From positions 1 through 8,105 of the forward strand of contig JAFGEY010000341.1 of the NCBI GenBank assembly GCA_016931365.1: DNA of 8,105 nt, read 5' to 3'. The notes beneath the pieces are model-generated. The model saw only the letters and a program-made list of their open reading frames with translations, did not search any database and was not told the DNA's origin. Position 1 is the stretch's first letter. Every line of letters begins with the position of its first letter. The DNA is from Anaerolineae bacterium. Lineage in GTDB: Bacteria > Chloroflexota > Anaerolineae > JAFGEY01. A program made the position numbers and the translations under genes. This document shows, in pieces, positions 1-6,214 of the stretch.

Positions 1-597
1 CGCGCGGCCAAAGACCTGGGCAAGCGATACCAGGATATCAACCTGATCGGCGTTCACCTGGGCGGTGGGATCACGGTCAGTGCACATCGCAAAGGCCGGA
101 TGATCGACGTGAACCAGGCGCTCGATGGCACGGGGCCTTTCTCGCCGGAGCGTGTGGGCGGCCTGCCGATCGGCGACGTAGTGCGGATGTGCTACTCGGA
201 GCCACCTTACGAACACGTCAAGCTCACTTATAACCAGATGTTCAAAAGACTGGTCGGGCAGGGCGGTTTGGTTGCTCATCTAGGCACCAACGATGCGATA
301 GAGGTGCTGCGGCGGATCGAGGCGGGAGACGAGCACGCCCGCCTGATCTTTGAGGCGATGGCCTACCAGATTGCCAAAGAGATCGGTCTGATGGCGACGG
401 TGCTCAAAGGCGAGATCGATGCGATCTTTATCACCGGCGGCCTGGCTTACAGCAAGTTGCTGATGGGCTGGATTACCGAACGCACATCATGGATCGCACC
501 CGTTTTGATTTATCCCGGACAGATAGAGATGCTTGCGCTGGCGCAGGGCACGTGGCGCGTGTTGAACGGTGAAGAGCAGGCGCGAGAATACGTTTGA
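1..597 (+). CDS. buk: Butyrate kinase-like acyl kinase, C-terminal part (5' end outside window)
   Basis: The frame is open from base 1 and ends at TGA 595-597, giving 198 residues of an ASKHA-fold acetate/butyrate kinase. Butyrate kinases are usually about 355 residues, so some 160 N-terminal residues lie outside the window. Visible motifs are the phosphate-2 segment GVHLGGGITVSAH (residues 17-29), followed by a G-rich DGTGPFSPERVGGLP segment typical of Buk. Further on is the adenosine-binding segment FITGGLAYSK, then the family's C-terminal signature around YPGQIEMLALAQGTWRVL. The family interconverts butyryl- or branched acyl-phosphate plus ADP and the carboxylate plus ATP in the cytoplasm. 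It usually works with phosphate butyryltransferase, which would be expected upstream. The exact acyl substrate cannot be read from this fragment; a branched-chain acyl kinase is possible. The next gene follows after 74 bases and need not be functionally linked. Confidence 0.9.
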   Translation, partial: RAAKDLGKRYQDINLIGVHLGGGITVSAHRKGRMIDVNQALDGTGPFSPERVGGLPIGDVVRMCYSEPPYEHVKLTYNQMFKRLVGQGGLVAHLGTNDAIEVLRRIEAGDEHARLIFEAMAYQIAKEIGLMATVLKGEIDAIFITGGLAYSKLLMGWITERTSWIAPVLIYPGQIEMLALAQGTWRVLNGEEQAREYV

Positions 598-655
598 TCC
601 ACGCGGTACGGTCGAGTGGGTGCAACTGATTGGTGAATTCCCGGCGCGGCCGGAC

Positions 656-663
656 AGAGGAGG
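656..663 (+). promoter_or_regulatory. Shine-Dalgarno of the first response regulator
   Basis: AGAGGAGG lies 8 bases before ATG 672. It fixes that start over an in-frame upstream alternative at 630, which would add 14 unconserved residues and place the receiver's first strand too far from the N-terminus. Confidence 0.8.
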
Positions 664-671
664 CACAAACA

Positions 672-1073
672 ATGACCAAGATCCTTTGCATTGAAGATGA
701 ACCACAGATGATCGATCTGATCAAATTGATCCTTGAAAACAAAGGCTATGAGGTGGTCGGAGCCGAGGGCGGACAGCAGGGCCTGGAGATGATGCGCACC
801 GAAAAGCCGGATTTGATCCTGCTGGACCTGATGATGCCCGAAATGGACGGCGGCGACGTATTCCATCATATGAAAGAAGAAGTGGAACTGCGCGATATTC
901 CGGTGGTCGTGGTCACGGCCAAAGCCGCACCCATCGACAAGGTTTTGTGGATGAACGTCGCCAAAGTCGACGATTACGTGACCAAGCCATTTGGCCCACG
1001 CGAATTGGTCGAGAGCGTGGAAAAGGTATTGGCCAAGTATCGAGATCGAGAAAAGACATCATCCTCAAGCTGA
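672..1073 (+). CDS. Single-domain response regulator (CheY-like receiver), first of a tandem pair
   Basis: This 133-residue protein is a lone REC domain with no output domain. All key residues are present: acidic pair E8/D9, phospho-acceptor D52 in [11 protein letters not shown], switch T82 in VVTAKA, and K105 in TKPFGP. It should be phosphorylated by a histidine kinase in the cytoplasm and act by protein-protein contact or as a phosphorelay intermediate. No partner kinase lies in the window. It is about 63% identical to the next gene by hand alignment (about 74 of 118 positions), so the two are paralogues. It differs at G61, where the paralogue has W64, and it ends in a short charged tail with four serines. 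The start is set by the strong Shine-Dalgarno at 656-663. What it controls cannot be told from context. Confidence 0.93.
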   Translation: MTKILCIEDEPQMIDLIKLILENKGYEVVGAEGGQQGLEMMRTEKPDLILLDLMMPEMDGGDVFHHMKEEVELRDIPVVVVTAKAAPIDKVLWMNVAKVDDYVTKPFGPRELVESVEKVLAKYRDREKTSSSS

Positions 1074-1093
1074 GTCGGGGAGTTGGGCTTACT

Positions 1094-1109
1094 TGCCGAT
1101 GAATCGGCA
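1094..1109 (+). other. Small hairpin between the two receiver genes
   Basis: TGCCGA-TGAA-TCGGCA forms a perfect 6-bp stem with a 4-base loop in the 66-base gap between the receivers. No T-run follows, so it is not a normal intrinsic terminator. It could be an mRNA-processing or stability element, or chance. Confidence 0.35.
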
Positions 1110-1139
1110 TTGGATGTCTCTATTTCTGCGAGGAGTAAG

Positions 1140-1526
1140 ATGACCGATCAGAAAAAAATCCTGTGCATTGAAGACGAACCCGAAATGATTGAATTGGTGC
1201 GCCTGATTCTAGAGCGCAAAGGGTTTGCTTTCCGGGGGGCAGATGGCGGCCAAAAGGGCCTCAACCTGATTCGTGAGAACAAGCCCGACCTTGTGCTCCT
1301 GGACTTGATGATGCCAGAAATGGACGGCTGGGAGGTCTATCGCCAGCTCAAGGCCGACGCCGATCTGAAGGATATTCCGGTGATTGTGGTCACGGCCAAA
1401 GCCCAAAGCATCGACAAGGTGCTCGGCCTGCACATCGCACACGTCGACGCCTACATCACCAAGCCGTTTGGCCCGCAGGAATTATTGGATAGCATTTATA
1501 AAATATTGAATATGGAGCCTGCTTAG
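1140..1526 (+). CDS. Single-domain response regulator (CheY-like receiver), second of a tandem pair
   Basis: This 128-residue stand-alone REC domain has acidic residues E11/D12, phospho-acceptor D55, switch T85 and K108, so it should be phosphorylatable. There is no DNA-binding or enzymatic output domain. ATG 1140 is preceded by GAGGAG at 1130-1135 with a short 4-base gap. In-frame upstream starts such as TTG 1083 would add unconserved residues. The conserved surface shared with the first receiver includes [16 protein letters not shown] and TKPFGP. The main differences are in helix 4 ([15 protein letters not shown] against IDKVLWMNVAKVDDY), the face that usually contacts partners, so the copies may have different partners. 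The reading frame ends 26 bases before the direct repeat that encloses the downstream hairpin. Confidence 0.93.
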   Translation: MTDQKKILCIEDEPEMIELVRLILERKGFAFRGADGGQKGLNLIRENKPDLVLLDLMMPEMDGWEVYRQLKADADLKDIPVIVVTAKAQSIDKVLGLHIAHVDAYITKPFGPQELLDSIYKILNMEPA

Positions 1527-1545
1527 CCAGGTTGTTCGTCCAGGT

Positions 1546-1621
1546 GGTAAAGAAAAGGCGTAGCGCAAGCGAAGCGGATGCGCAGCATTCGCGTTGTGCT
1601 GCGCCTTTTTTCAAGGTAAAG
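1546..1621. repeat. Hairpin element flanked by 7-bp direct repeats (MITE-like candidate)
   Basis: GGTAAAG occurs at 1546-1552 and again at 1615-1621, enclosing 62 bases that are almost entirely one long inverted repeat with ends AAAAGGCG and CGCCTTTT. This is the layout of a small non-autonomous element with a target-site duplication. Removing one repeat copy plus the element would leave AGGTGG exactly 8 bases before the cinA ATG, a good ribosome-binding site that is now displaced. No transposase is present and I cannot test for other copies. The alternative is a terminator with a chance short repeat. Confidence 0.45.
1553..1611 (+). terminator. Intrinsic terminator after the tandem receivers
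   Basis: The 5' arm 1553-1573 pairs with the 3' arm 1588-1609 (AAAAGGCG with CGCCTTTT, then a mostly paired stem with two G-U pairs and one bulge at 1593). Six T residues follow at 1606-1611. A second, mutually exclusive stem is also possible: GCGCAGCA (1580-1587) with TGCTGCGC (1597-1604), 8 perfect pairs, 9-base loop, ending at the same T-run. Either fold should end transcripts from the receiver genes. It lies only 13 bases before the cinA start. Confidence 0.75.
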
Positions 1622-1624
1622 GCG

Positions 1625-2104
1625 ATGGAACGAGCACATGATCTGATTGGCCCACTGCTTTGCGCGCGGGGGCAAACCGTTGCCACAGCAGAATCTTGCA
1701 CCGGCGGACTGATCGGCAGCCTGCTCACCGATGTGTCGGGCAGTTCGGATTATTACCTGGGCGGAGTGATCGCCTACGCCAACGAGGTCAAGCAAAATGT
1801 GCTGGGCGTCGATGCCGACACATTGACCACACTCGGTGCGGTGAGCGAGCAGACGGCCCTGGCTATGGCGCGCGGCGCGCGGCGTTTGATCGGCGCCGAT
1901 TACGGCCTTTCAACCACAGGCATCGCCGGGCCGACCGGTGGCACGCCGGACAAGCCAGTCGGTTTGGTCTACATTGCCCTGGTCGGCTCCGACGTGGCGC
2001 GCTGTGAGCGACATATCTGGGATCGAGATCGTATAGGAAACAAGCTGCTTTCCGCCCAGCGGGCGATCCAGATGCTGGTTGAGCACCTGATCCGGTGGGC
2101 ATAA
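1625..2104 (+). CDS. pncC: CinA C-terminal-domain protein, nicotinamide-nucleotide amidase (PncC type)
   Basis: This 159-residue protein matches the stand-alone CinA C-terminal (PncC) family in length. That family deamidates nicotinamide mononucleotide to nicotinate mononucleotide plus ammonia in pyridine-nucleotide recycling. Signatures are TAESCTGG at 21-28, with catalytic serine S24; [13 protein letters not shown], with the expected lysine at K56; and the glycine-rich [13 protein letters not shown] segment at 96-108. The frame is open further upstream through the terminator, but that part is translated repeat and unconserved, and ATG 1625 gives the family-typical N-terminus. The Shine-Dalgarno is weak (AAGG at 1613-1616). 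The N-terminal MoCF-like domain of full CinA is absent, as is common. It sits 16 bases before the GTPase gene and probably shares its transcript. Its promoter is unclear because a terminator lies directly upstream. Confidence 0.9.
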   Translation: MERAHDLIGPLLCARGQTVATAESCTGGLIGSLLTDVSGSSDYYLGGVIAYANEVKQNVLGVDADTLTTLGAVSEQTALAMARGARRLIGADYGLSTTGIAGPTGGTPDKPVGLVYIALVGSDVARCERHIWDRDRIGNKLLSAQRAIQMLVEHLIRWA

Positions 2105-2108
2105 GGCG

Positions 2109-2114
2109 AAAGGA
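2109..2114 (+). promoter_or_regulatory. Shine-Dalgarno that decides the GTG start of the GTPase
   Basis: AAAGGA ends 6 bases before GTG 2121. The nearby ATG at 2114 is in a different frame, so GTG is the likely start of the GTPase gene. Confidence 0.65.
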
Positions 2115-2120
2115 TGACTC

Positions 2121-3452
2121 GTGCAAGACCCCGAACTTTCTCCTAATGACACTCCTTCAGGCAACAATTTGCCCGTTCTTCAGCCGGAGGTACACCTCAG
2201 TTTTGACGAGGTGATGTCCAGGCTGCTCGCTGACGTGTCCGAAGATTCGCGCATCTTGATGCAGACGGTGTACGAATCGCTGCCGACCGACAAAAAACGC
2301 CTTATCGCCGCCAACCTGCAAGCATTGGTCCTCGATTTCAAGCCGACAGTCTTTTACAAAATCGTCCGCCTGGCTCTGCGACAGTACGAAGGCGTGTTCG
2401 ACACCGAACGGCGTCAGATCAGCATCGTCGGACCGGTGAACGTGGGCAAGTCGTCGCTGTTCAACGCGCTGATCATGTCCGGGCAGATCAAGGCCGAGGT
2501 CAGCCCCGTGCCCGGCACGACCAAGATGGTACAGGCCGCTGACGCGGGCATTTGCACCGTCATCGATACGCCCGGCGGCGACGAAGCGGCAGGCGAATCG
2601 CGCCGCACATTGGCCCTCTCTTCTGCGCGCGCCGCCGATTCGTTGATCGTGGTTTTTGATGCCTCGGCCGGCATCACCCAGGGCACACGCGAACTGTTCG
2701 ACGAGCTGCGCGCGCTCAACAAGCCGATGACGCTGGTTTTGAACAAGATCGACCTGGTCAAAAAGTACGAGGCCGAGGTCGTTTCCAAGGCGGCCAAAGA
2801 TCTGGGCGTGCCCCAAGCCGATCTCATCCCCGTCTCAGCGATCAAGGGGACCAACCTGGAGCAGATTGTCTTTTCGTTGGTGCGGCTCAACCCCGGCCTG
2901 CTGGCGTTGATCAGCGAGCTGGTTCCACAGTACCGGCGGCAGATCGCTGCGCGCTATATCGCCGGCGCGGCAGTATCAGCGTTTGCTGTGGGCAGCACGC
3001 CGCTACCAGTGGCTGATTTCTTTCCCCTTTCAGCAATCCAGATTGGATTGACCCTGCAACTGGGGCGCGTATTCGGCCACCAAGTGACGTGGAACAAAGC
3101 CAAAGAGGTGCTGCTCACCCTGGGCGGCGGCTGGGGACTTCGCGAAGCATTTCGCCAGTTGATGAAATTGATACCGCTTCCCATCGCCAACTGGATAGCC
3201 AGCGGATTGTATGCCGCGATTGGCACGGCAGCGTTGGGACTGGCGGCACGCGAGTATTGGATGCATGGCGGTCTGGGTGAACCCAAGCAGTGGCGCGAAA
3301 CCGCCAAACGGTTTCAAAAGCAATTGTGGGAGCGGGTCAAATCGCCGCAATTTCTCAAGCGATTGCGTAACCGTAAACAGGCGGCGCGGTTATTAGAATC
3401 GACGATCGAAGATCAAGTTGAGCAGATATCAGGAGCAGAGCAAGACCAATGA
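2121..3452 (+). CDS. Era-like GTPase with C-terminal DUF697/YcjF-like hydrophobic domain
   Basis: This 443-residue protein starts at GTG. Residues 1-97 form a helical N-terminal region. A complete G domain follows: G1 GPVNVGKS at 104-111, G2 threonines T133/T134, G3 DTPG at 149-152, G4 NKID at 208-211, and G5 SAIKG at 239-243. It should bind and hydrolyse GTP. The C-terminal half resembles DUF697/YcjF proteins: an amphipathic or hydrophobic stretch at 279-319 with PLPVADFFPLSAIQ at 294-307, then another hydrophobic helix at about 353-376 and a basic tail. This suggests membrane association rather than ribosome binding, although Era-type GTPases are known for the latter. Its stop overlaps the start of the permease fusion gene (ATGA, 3449-3452), which points to translational coupling and perhaps a shared membrane role. 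The specific function is unknown. Confidence 0.85.
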   Translation: MQDPELSPNDTPSGNNLPVLQPEVHLSFDEVMSRLLADVSEDSRILMQTVYESLPTDKKRLIAANLQALVLDFKPTVFYKIVRLALRQYEGVFDTERRQISIVGPVNVGKSSLFNALIMSGQIKAEVSPVPGTTKMVQAADAGICTVIDTPGGDEAAGESRRTLALSSARAADSLIVVFDASAGITQGTRELFDELRALNKPMTLVLNKIDLVKKYEAEVVSKAAKDLGVPQADLIPVSAIKGTNLEQIVFSLVRLNPGLLALISELVPQYRRQIAARYIAGAAVSAFAVGSTPLPVADFFPLSAIQIGLTLQLGRVFGHQVTWNKAKEVLLTLGGGWGLREAFRQLMKLIPLPIANWIASGLYAAIGTAALGLAAREYWMHGGLGEPKQWRETAKRFQKQLWERVKSPQFLKRLRNRKQAARLLESTIEDQVEQISGAEQDQ

Positions 3453-5266
3453 AAGAAGCACGAACTATCCCTCATTGGAACCAGAATACCAAACAGCTCA
3501 TCGGGGCGGCCTTGTTGATTATGTCCGGGCTGGTGATCTATCGCTTCCGATCGCTGCTGCCGCCGGTGATCATTGCCGCGTTGTTGGCCTATGTGCTGGC
3601 CCCGATCGTTGGTTGGATTTCGAAAATCCTGCGCGTCGGGCGTGTGTGGGGCACCGCGCTGCTTTACCTGTTGGGGATTGCCGCGTTGGCTACTGCGCCG
3701 GCAATTTCGATCAATACGGCCGTCGACGAGATCAACAAGCTGGAACTCAATTTTACCGATGTGGTCAACCAGGTGCTGCTCTGGATCGAGCAATTTAACC
3801 AGATGAAGATACCATTTGCCGGACGTGAGTTTGTCCTGCCACAAATCGATCTTCCGACCTTTGATTTTCAGCAGATTGCCGGCATGATCCAGAACGCTGT
3901 CTCAACCGTTGCCGGCGGCGCCTTTTCGGTCGCTGTGACGGTGGCCTCCGGCGTGGGATGGGTGGTTTTTGTCGCCATTATCACCTTTTATATGATCGTC
4001 GATGCAGAACGGATCGGCCCATCGCTGCTCAAACTGGTGCCGCCGGACTATCGGGAAGAGGTTTCCAAACTGGGCGCGCAGTTGAACCGCACTTGGAACG
4101 CCTTTTTGCGCGGTGAGATCATCCTTTGCCTGACCATCGGCTTTATGACCTGGCTGGCGACAACCGCAATCGGCCTGCCGTACAGCATTGCCCTGGGCAT
4201 CGTGGCCGGCGCACTAGAGATCATCCCCAGCTTTGGGCCGGTGCTGGCTTCGGTTCCGGCGATCGTGATCGCTTTGGTGCAGGGATCGTCGTATATTCCC
4301 CTGCCCAACTGGGGCATGGCGATTCTGGTCGCCCTGGTTTACTGGATGATTCAAAGTTTGGAAAACAACCTGCTCGTGCCACGCATCATCGGCGCCAGCC
4401 TGAATCTGCACCCGCTGGTGGTGCTGATCGGCATCCTGGGCGGCGCTTCGTTGGGCGGCATACTGGGCGTCTTGCTGGCCGCGCCTACGCTGGCCAGCCT
4501 GCGCGAGATTATCCATTATCTCTATTGCAAGGTGGCCGACGTCGATCCGTACCCGCCGCCGCCCACCTTTGCCGAGCGAATGAAGAAAAACGGGGTGCGC
4601 GCCTTTCTTTTTGATCTCGACGGCACGCTGCTCGACAGTGACGATATGGCCGTCGAGCGGTGGGCAACCTGGCTGCGTCCGGTGGCCTTTTTGGACAAAC
4701 TGTATGACAGCAAAAAACTGGCCCGCCGCCTGATTATGGCTCTGGAATCGCCCATTAACGGATTGATCACTTTTTTGGACGTATTGGGCCTGGACAATCT
4801 GGTGCTGTCAATGGGTGAATCGCTGCGCAAGATACGCGCGCACCGGGCGCCAAACCGCTATAGCGCAACACTGGGTGCGGTTGCCTTGCTTGGCGAGTTG
4901 GGGCAGTACTATGATCTGGGCATCGTTACCACACGCAATCGTGAGGATGTGCAAAAGTTTCTGCTCAAGTTCGAGTTGCAGGATGTGTTCAAAGTCATCG
5001 TGACCCGCCAGGATGTCAAGCGCCTCAAGCCGCATCCCGAATCGGTGCGCTATGCGGCGAAACGGTTGGGGCTGTCGCCGGAACGGTGCGCTATGATCGG
5101 CGACACGACGGTCGATGTGCAAGCAGGCAAGCGCGCCGGCGCGCTGACAGTGGCCGTGCTGTGCGGCTTTGGCGAGCGACCTGAGCTAGAACGACTCAAA
5201 CCCGATCTGGTGCTCGAGATCACTTCACAGTTGCCCAGACACCTCGTTGATCCGGTGCAAAGCTGA
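3449..5266 (+). CDS. AI-2E/PerM-family permease fused to a HAD-superfamily phosphatase
   Basis: One uninterrupted 605-residue frame holds two domains. Residues 1-360 are an AI-2E family (PF01594, formerly UPF0118) permease: hydrophobic segments near 17-31, 36-56, 68-86, 155-184, 222-258, 262-278, 288-302 and 321-348. It carries the family motifs EIIPSFGP (257-264) and ENNLLVPRIIGASLNLHP (305-322). A proline-rich linker (PYPPPP, 367-372) leads to a HAD hydrolase at 385-605. That domain has motif I DLDGT with nucleophile D389 and acid D391, a helical cap, motif II T494, motif III K527 in RLKPHPE, and motif IV GDTTVD (D552, D556), so it looks active. It resembles phosphoglycolate phosphatase-type HADs. 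The first half would export or import an unknown solute and the second would dephosphorylate a small cytoplasmic substrate. An internal ATG at 4580 (residue 378) could also yield the HAD part alone. The start overlaps the GTPase stop. Confidence 0.9.
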   Translation: MKEARTIPHWNQNTKQLIGAALLIMSGLVIYRFRSLLPPVIIAALLAYVLAPIVGWISKILRVGRVWGTALLYLLGIAALATAPAISINTAVDEINKLELNFTDVVNQVLLWIEQFNQMKIPFAGREFVLPQIDLPTFDFQQIAGMIQNAVSTVAGGAFSVAVTVASGVGWVVFVAIITFYMIVDAERIGPSLLKLVPPDYREEVSKLGAQLNRTWNAFLRGEIILCLTIGFMTWLATTAIGLPYSIALGIVAGALEIIPSFGPVLASVPAIVIALVQGSSYIPLPNWGMAILVALVYWMIQSLENNLLVPRIIGASLNLHPLVVLIGILGGASLGGILGVLLAAPTLASLREIIHYLYCKVADVDPYPPPPTFAERMKKNGVRAFLFDLDGTLLDSDDMAVERWATWLRPVAFLDKLYDSKKLARRLIMALESPINGLITFLDVLGLDNLVLSMGESLRKIRAHRAPNRYSATLGAVALLGELGQYYDLGIVTTRNREDVQKFLLKFELQDVFKVIVTRQDVKRLKPHPESVRYAAKRLGLSPERCAMIGDTTVDVQAGKRAGALTVAVLCGFGERPELERLKPDLVLEITSQLPRHLVDPVQS

Positions 5267-5273
5267 TCCCCCC

Positions 5274-5317
5274 AAAAAACGACCTTCCTGCCGGCTCGAG
5301 CCGGCAGGAAGGTCGTT
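5274..5317 (-). terminator. Perfect 40-bp palindrome, terminator between convergent genes
   Basis: Bases 5278-5317 are a perfect palindrome: each arm is 20 bases, starting AACGACCTTCC and meeting at CTCGAG. Read on the - strand, the stem runs straight into six T residues (complement of the A-run 5274-5279), an ideal intrinsic terminator for the response regulator operon. On the + strand only TTCT follows, so termination of the permease transcript would rely on the very stable stem. It lies between the stops at 5266 and 5344. Confidence 0.88.
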
Positions 5318-5343
5318 CTGCGTTATGCGGCTTGGAATCTATC

Positions 5344-6210
5344 CTAAAATTCGCTCTGCCGTGACCGCATAATCGCTTCGCCAAGCGTGCGCACGTCGCC
5401 ATAAGGGCCATCGCTGCCAAGCACGATCCCGAAGGAGAGGCTCAAGTCCGCCGTCAGCGGGCGTTTGCCGCCGTTGCCGTGCGCGGGATTCATCGCCTGG
5501 TTGAATTTGCGCTCGATGCGCTCTCGCAAGCGCGCGATGCGCGGCGGCGTGGTGATGATCACAAAATCAACCGTGCCCACCCGCCCCACAAAATCTTCAA
5601 AGTTGCCCGCTTCGTTGGCAGCCTGCTCGACAAGCTGCCCCACATAGCCGATAAATTGATCCTTCATATGCCCGTACTGGCGGGTGAAACACTCGAAATT
5701 TCCGACTCCAACCAGCAAAATGGCCCAGTCTCGCCGATTCAACAACAGCTTGAGGCGTTCTTCGACCAGCGGCCCACCCGGCAACCCTGAAATCTGGTCG
5801 AACCCGGCGCGGTATTTAGCCCGGCGCAGCACGCTCTGCATACGCAGGAGAAGCTCTTGTATGTCAAAGGGCTTGGTAATATAGTCGTCGCCGCCGGTGC
5901 CGAGTCCTTGAAGCCGGTCTTCACGCAGGCTTTTTTGGGTTAAAAAGATGATCGGGATGCTGCTCGTAGTCAGCGTCTCGCGCAACCGGCGGCAAACCTC
6001 ATAGCCATCGATGTCGGGCAGGTTGATGTCGAGTAACACCAGGTCGGGATCATGTTGTTTGCAGATGTCCACGACCTCTTTGCCGAGCGGTGTGCTTAGC
6101 AGACGATATTGTTTGGTGCGCAAAAACGTGTGCAGCATTTCAGCGACATTTTGATCGTCCTCAACGATCAAGACCAGACTTTTCTCTTTTAGAGCTCCCC
6201 CCCGGGACAT
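5344..6210 (-). CDS. Response regulator with degenerate GGDEF output domain
   Basis: This 288-residue protein has an N-terminal REC domain (about 11-130) with acidic E17/D18/D19, phospho-acceptor D61 in LLDINLPDIDGYEV, switch T91 and K113 in TKPF. A GGDEF-fold domain follows at about 138-288. The entry motif is ISGLPGGPL rather than LTGLPNR. The usual metal-binding aspartate segment reads VGVGNFECF (167-175). The signature GG(D/E)EF is GTVDF (212-216), and the usual C-terminal AD-A-LY-AK ending is truncated to EAIMRSRQSEF. It should therefore not make cyclic di-GMP, and may act as a phosphorylation-dependent binding module instead. ATG 6210 is set by a GGAGGAG Shine-Dalgarno inside the end of selA, and only 4 bases separate the genes, so it is almost certainly co-transcribed with selA. 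No functional reason for that pairing is visible. Confidence 0.88.
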   Translation of the reverse strand: MSRGGALKEKSLVLIVEDDQNVAEMLHTFLRTKQYRLLSTPLGKEVVDICKQHDPDLVLLDINLPDIDGYEVCRRLRETLTTSSIPIIFLTQKSLREDRLQGLGTGGDDYITKPFDIQELLLRMQSVLRRAKYRAGFDQISGLPGGPLVEERLKLLLNRRDWAILLVGVGNFECFTRQYGHMKDQFIGYVGQLVEQAANEAGNFEDFVGRVGTVDFVIITTPPRIARLRERIERKFNQAMNPAHGNGGKRPLTADLSLSFGIVLGSDGPYGDVRTLGEAIMRSRQSEF

Positions 6211-6214
6211 AATG

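Noticed and set aside
1485..1513. AT-rich stretch resembling a promoter (TTGGAT and GAATAT) in the 3' end of the second receiver
   Set aside because: The match is poor, and any transcript would meet the terminator at 1553-1611. The AT-rich codons alone explain it.
1532..1624. N-terminal extension of the CinA-type gene to TTG 1532
   Set aside because: It would translate the terminator hairpin and adds residues with no family match; ATG 1625 gives the normal N-terminus.
2157..2816. Long open frame on the - strand (219 codons) inside the GTPase gene
   Set aside because: It is fully antisense to a gene with all five G motifs, its product is unlike any family I know, and no Shine-Dalgarno is evident. 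It is a product of codon bias in GC-rich DNA.
4126..4614. Open frame of 162 codons on the + strand overlapping the permease fusion
   Set aside because: It is a shifted frame of the AI-2E domain, whose conserved motifs are in the main frame. The product is low complexity and basic.
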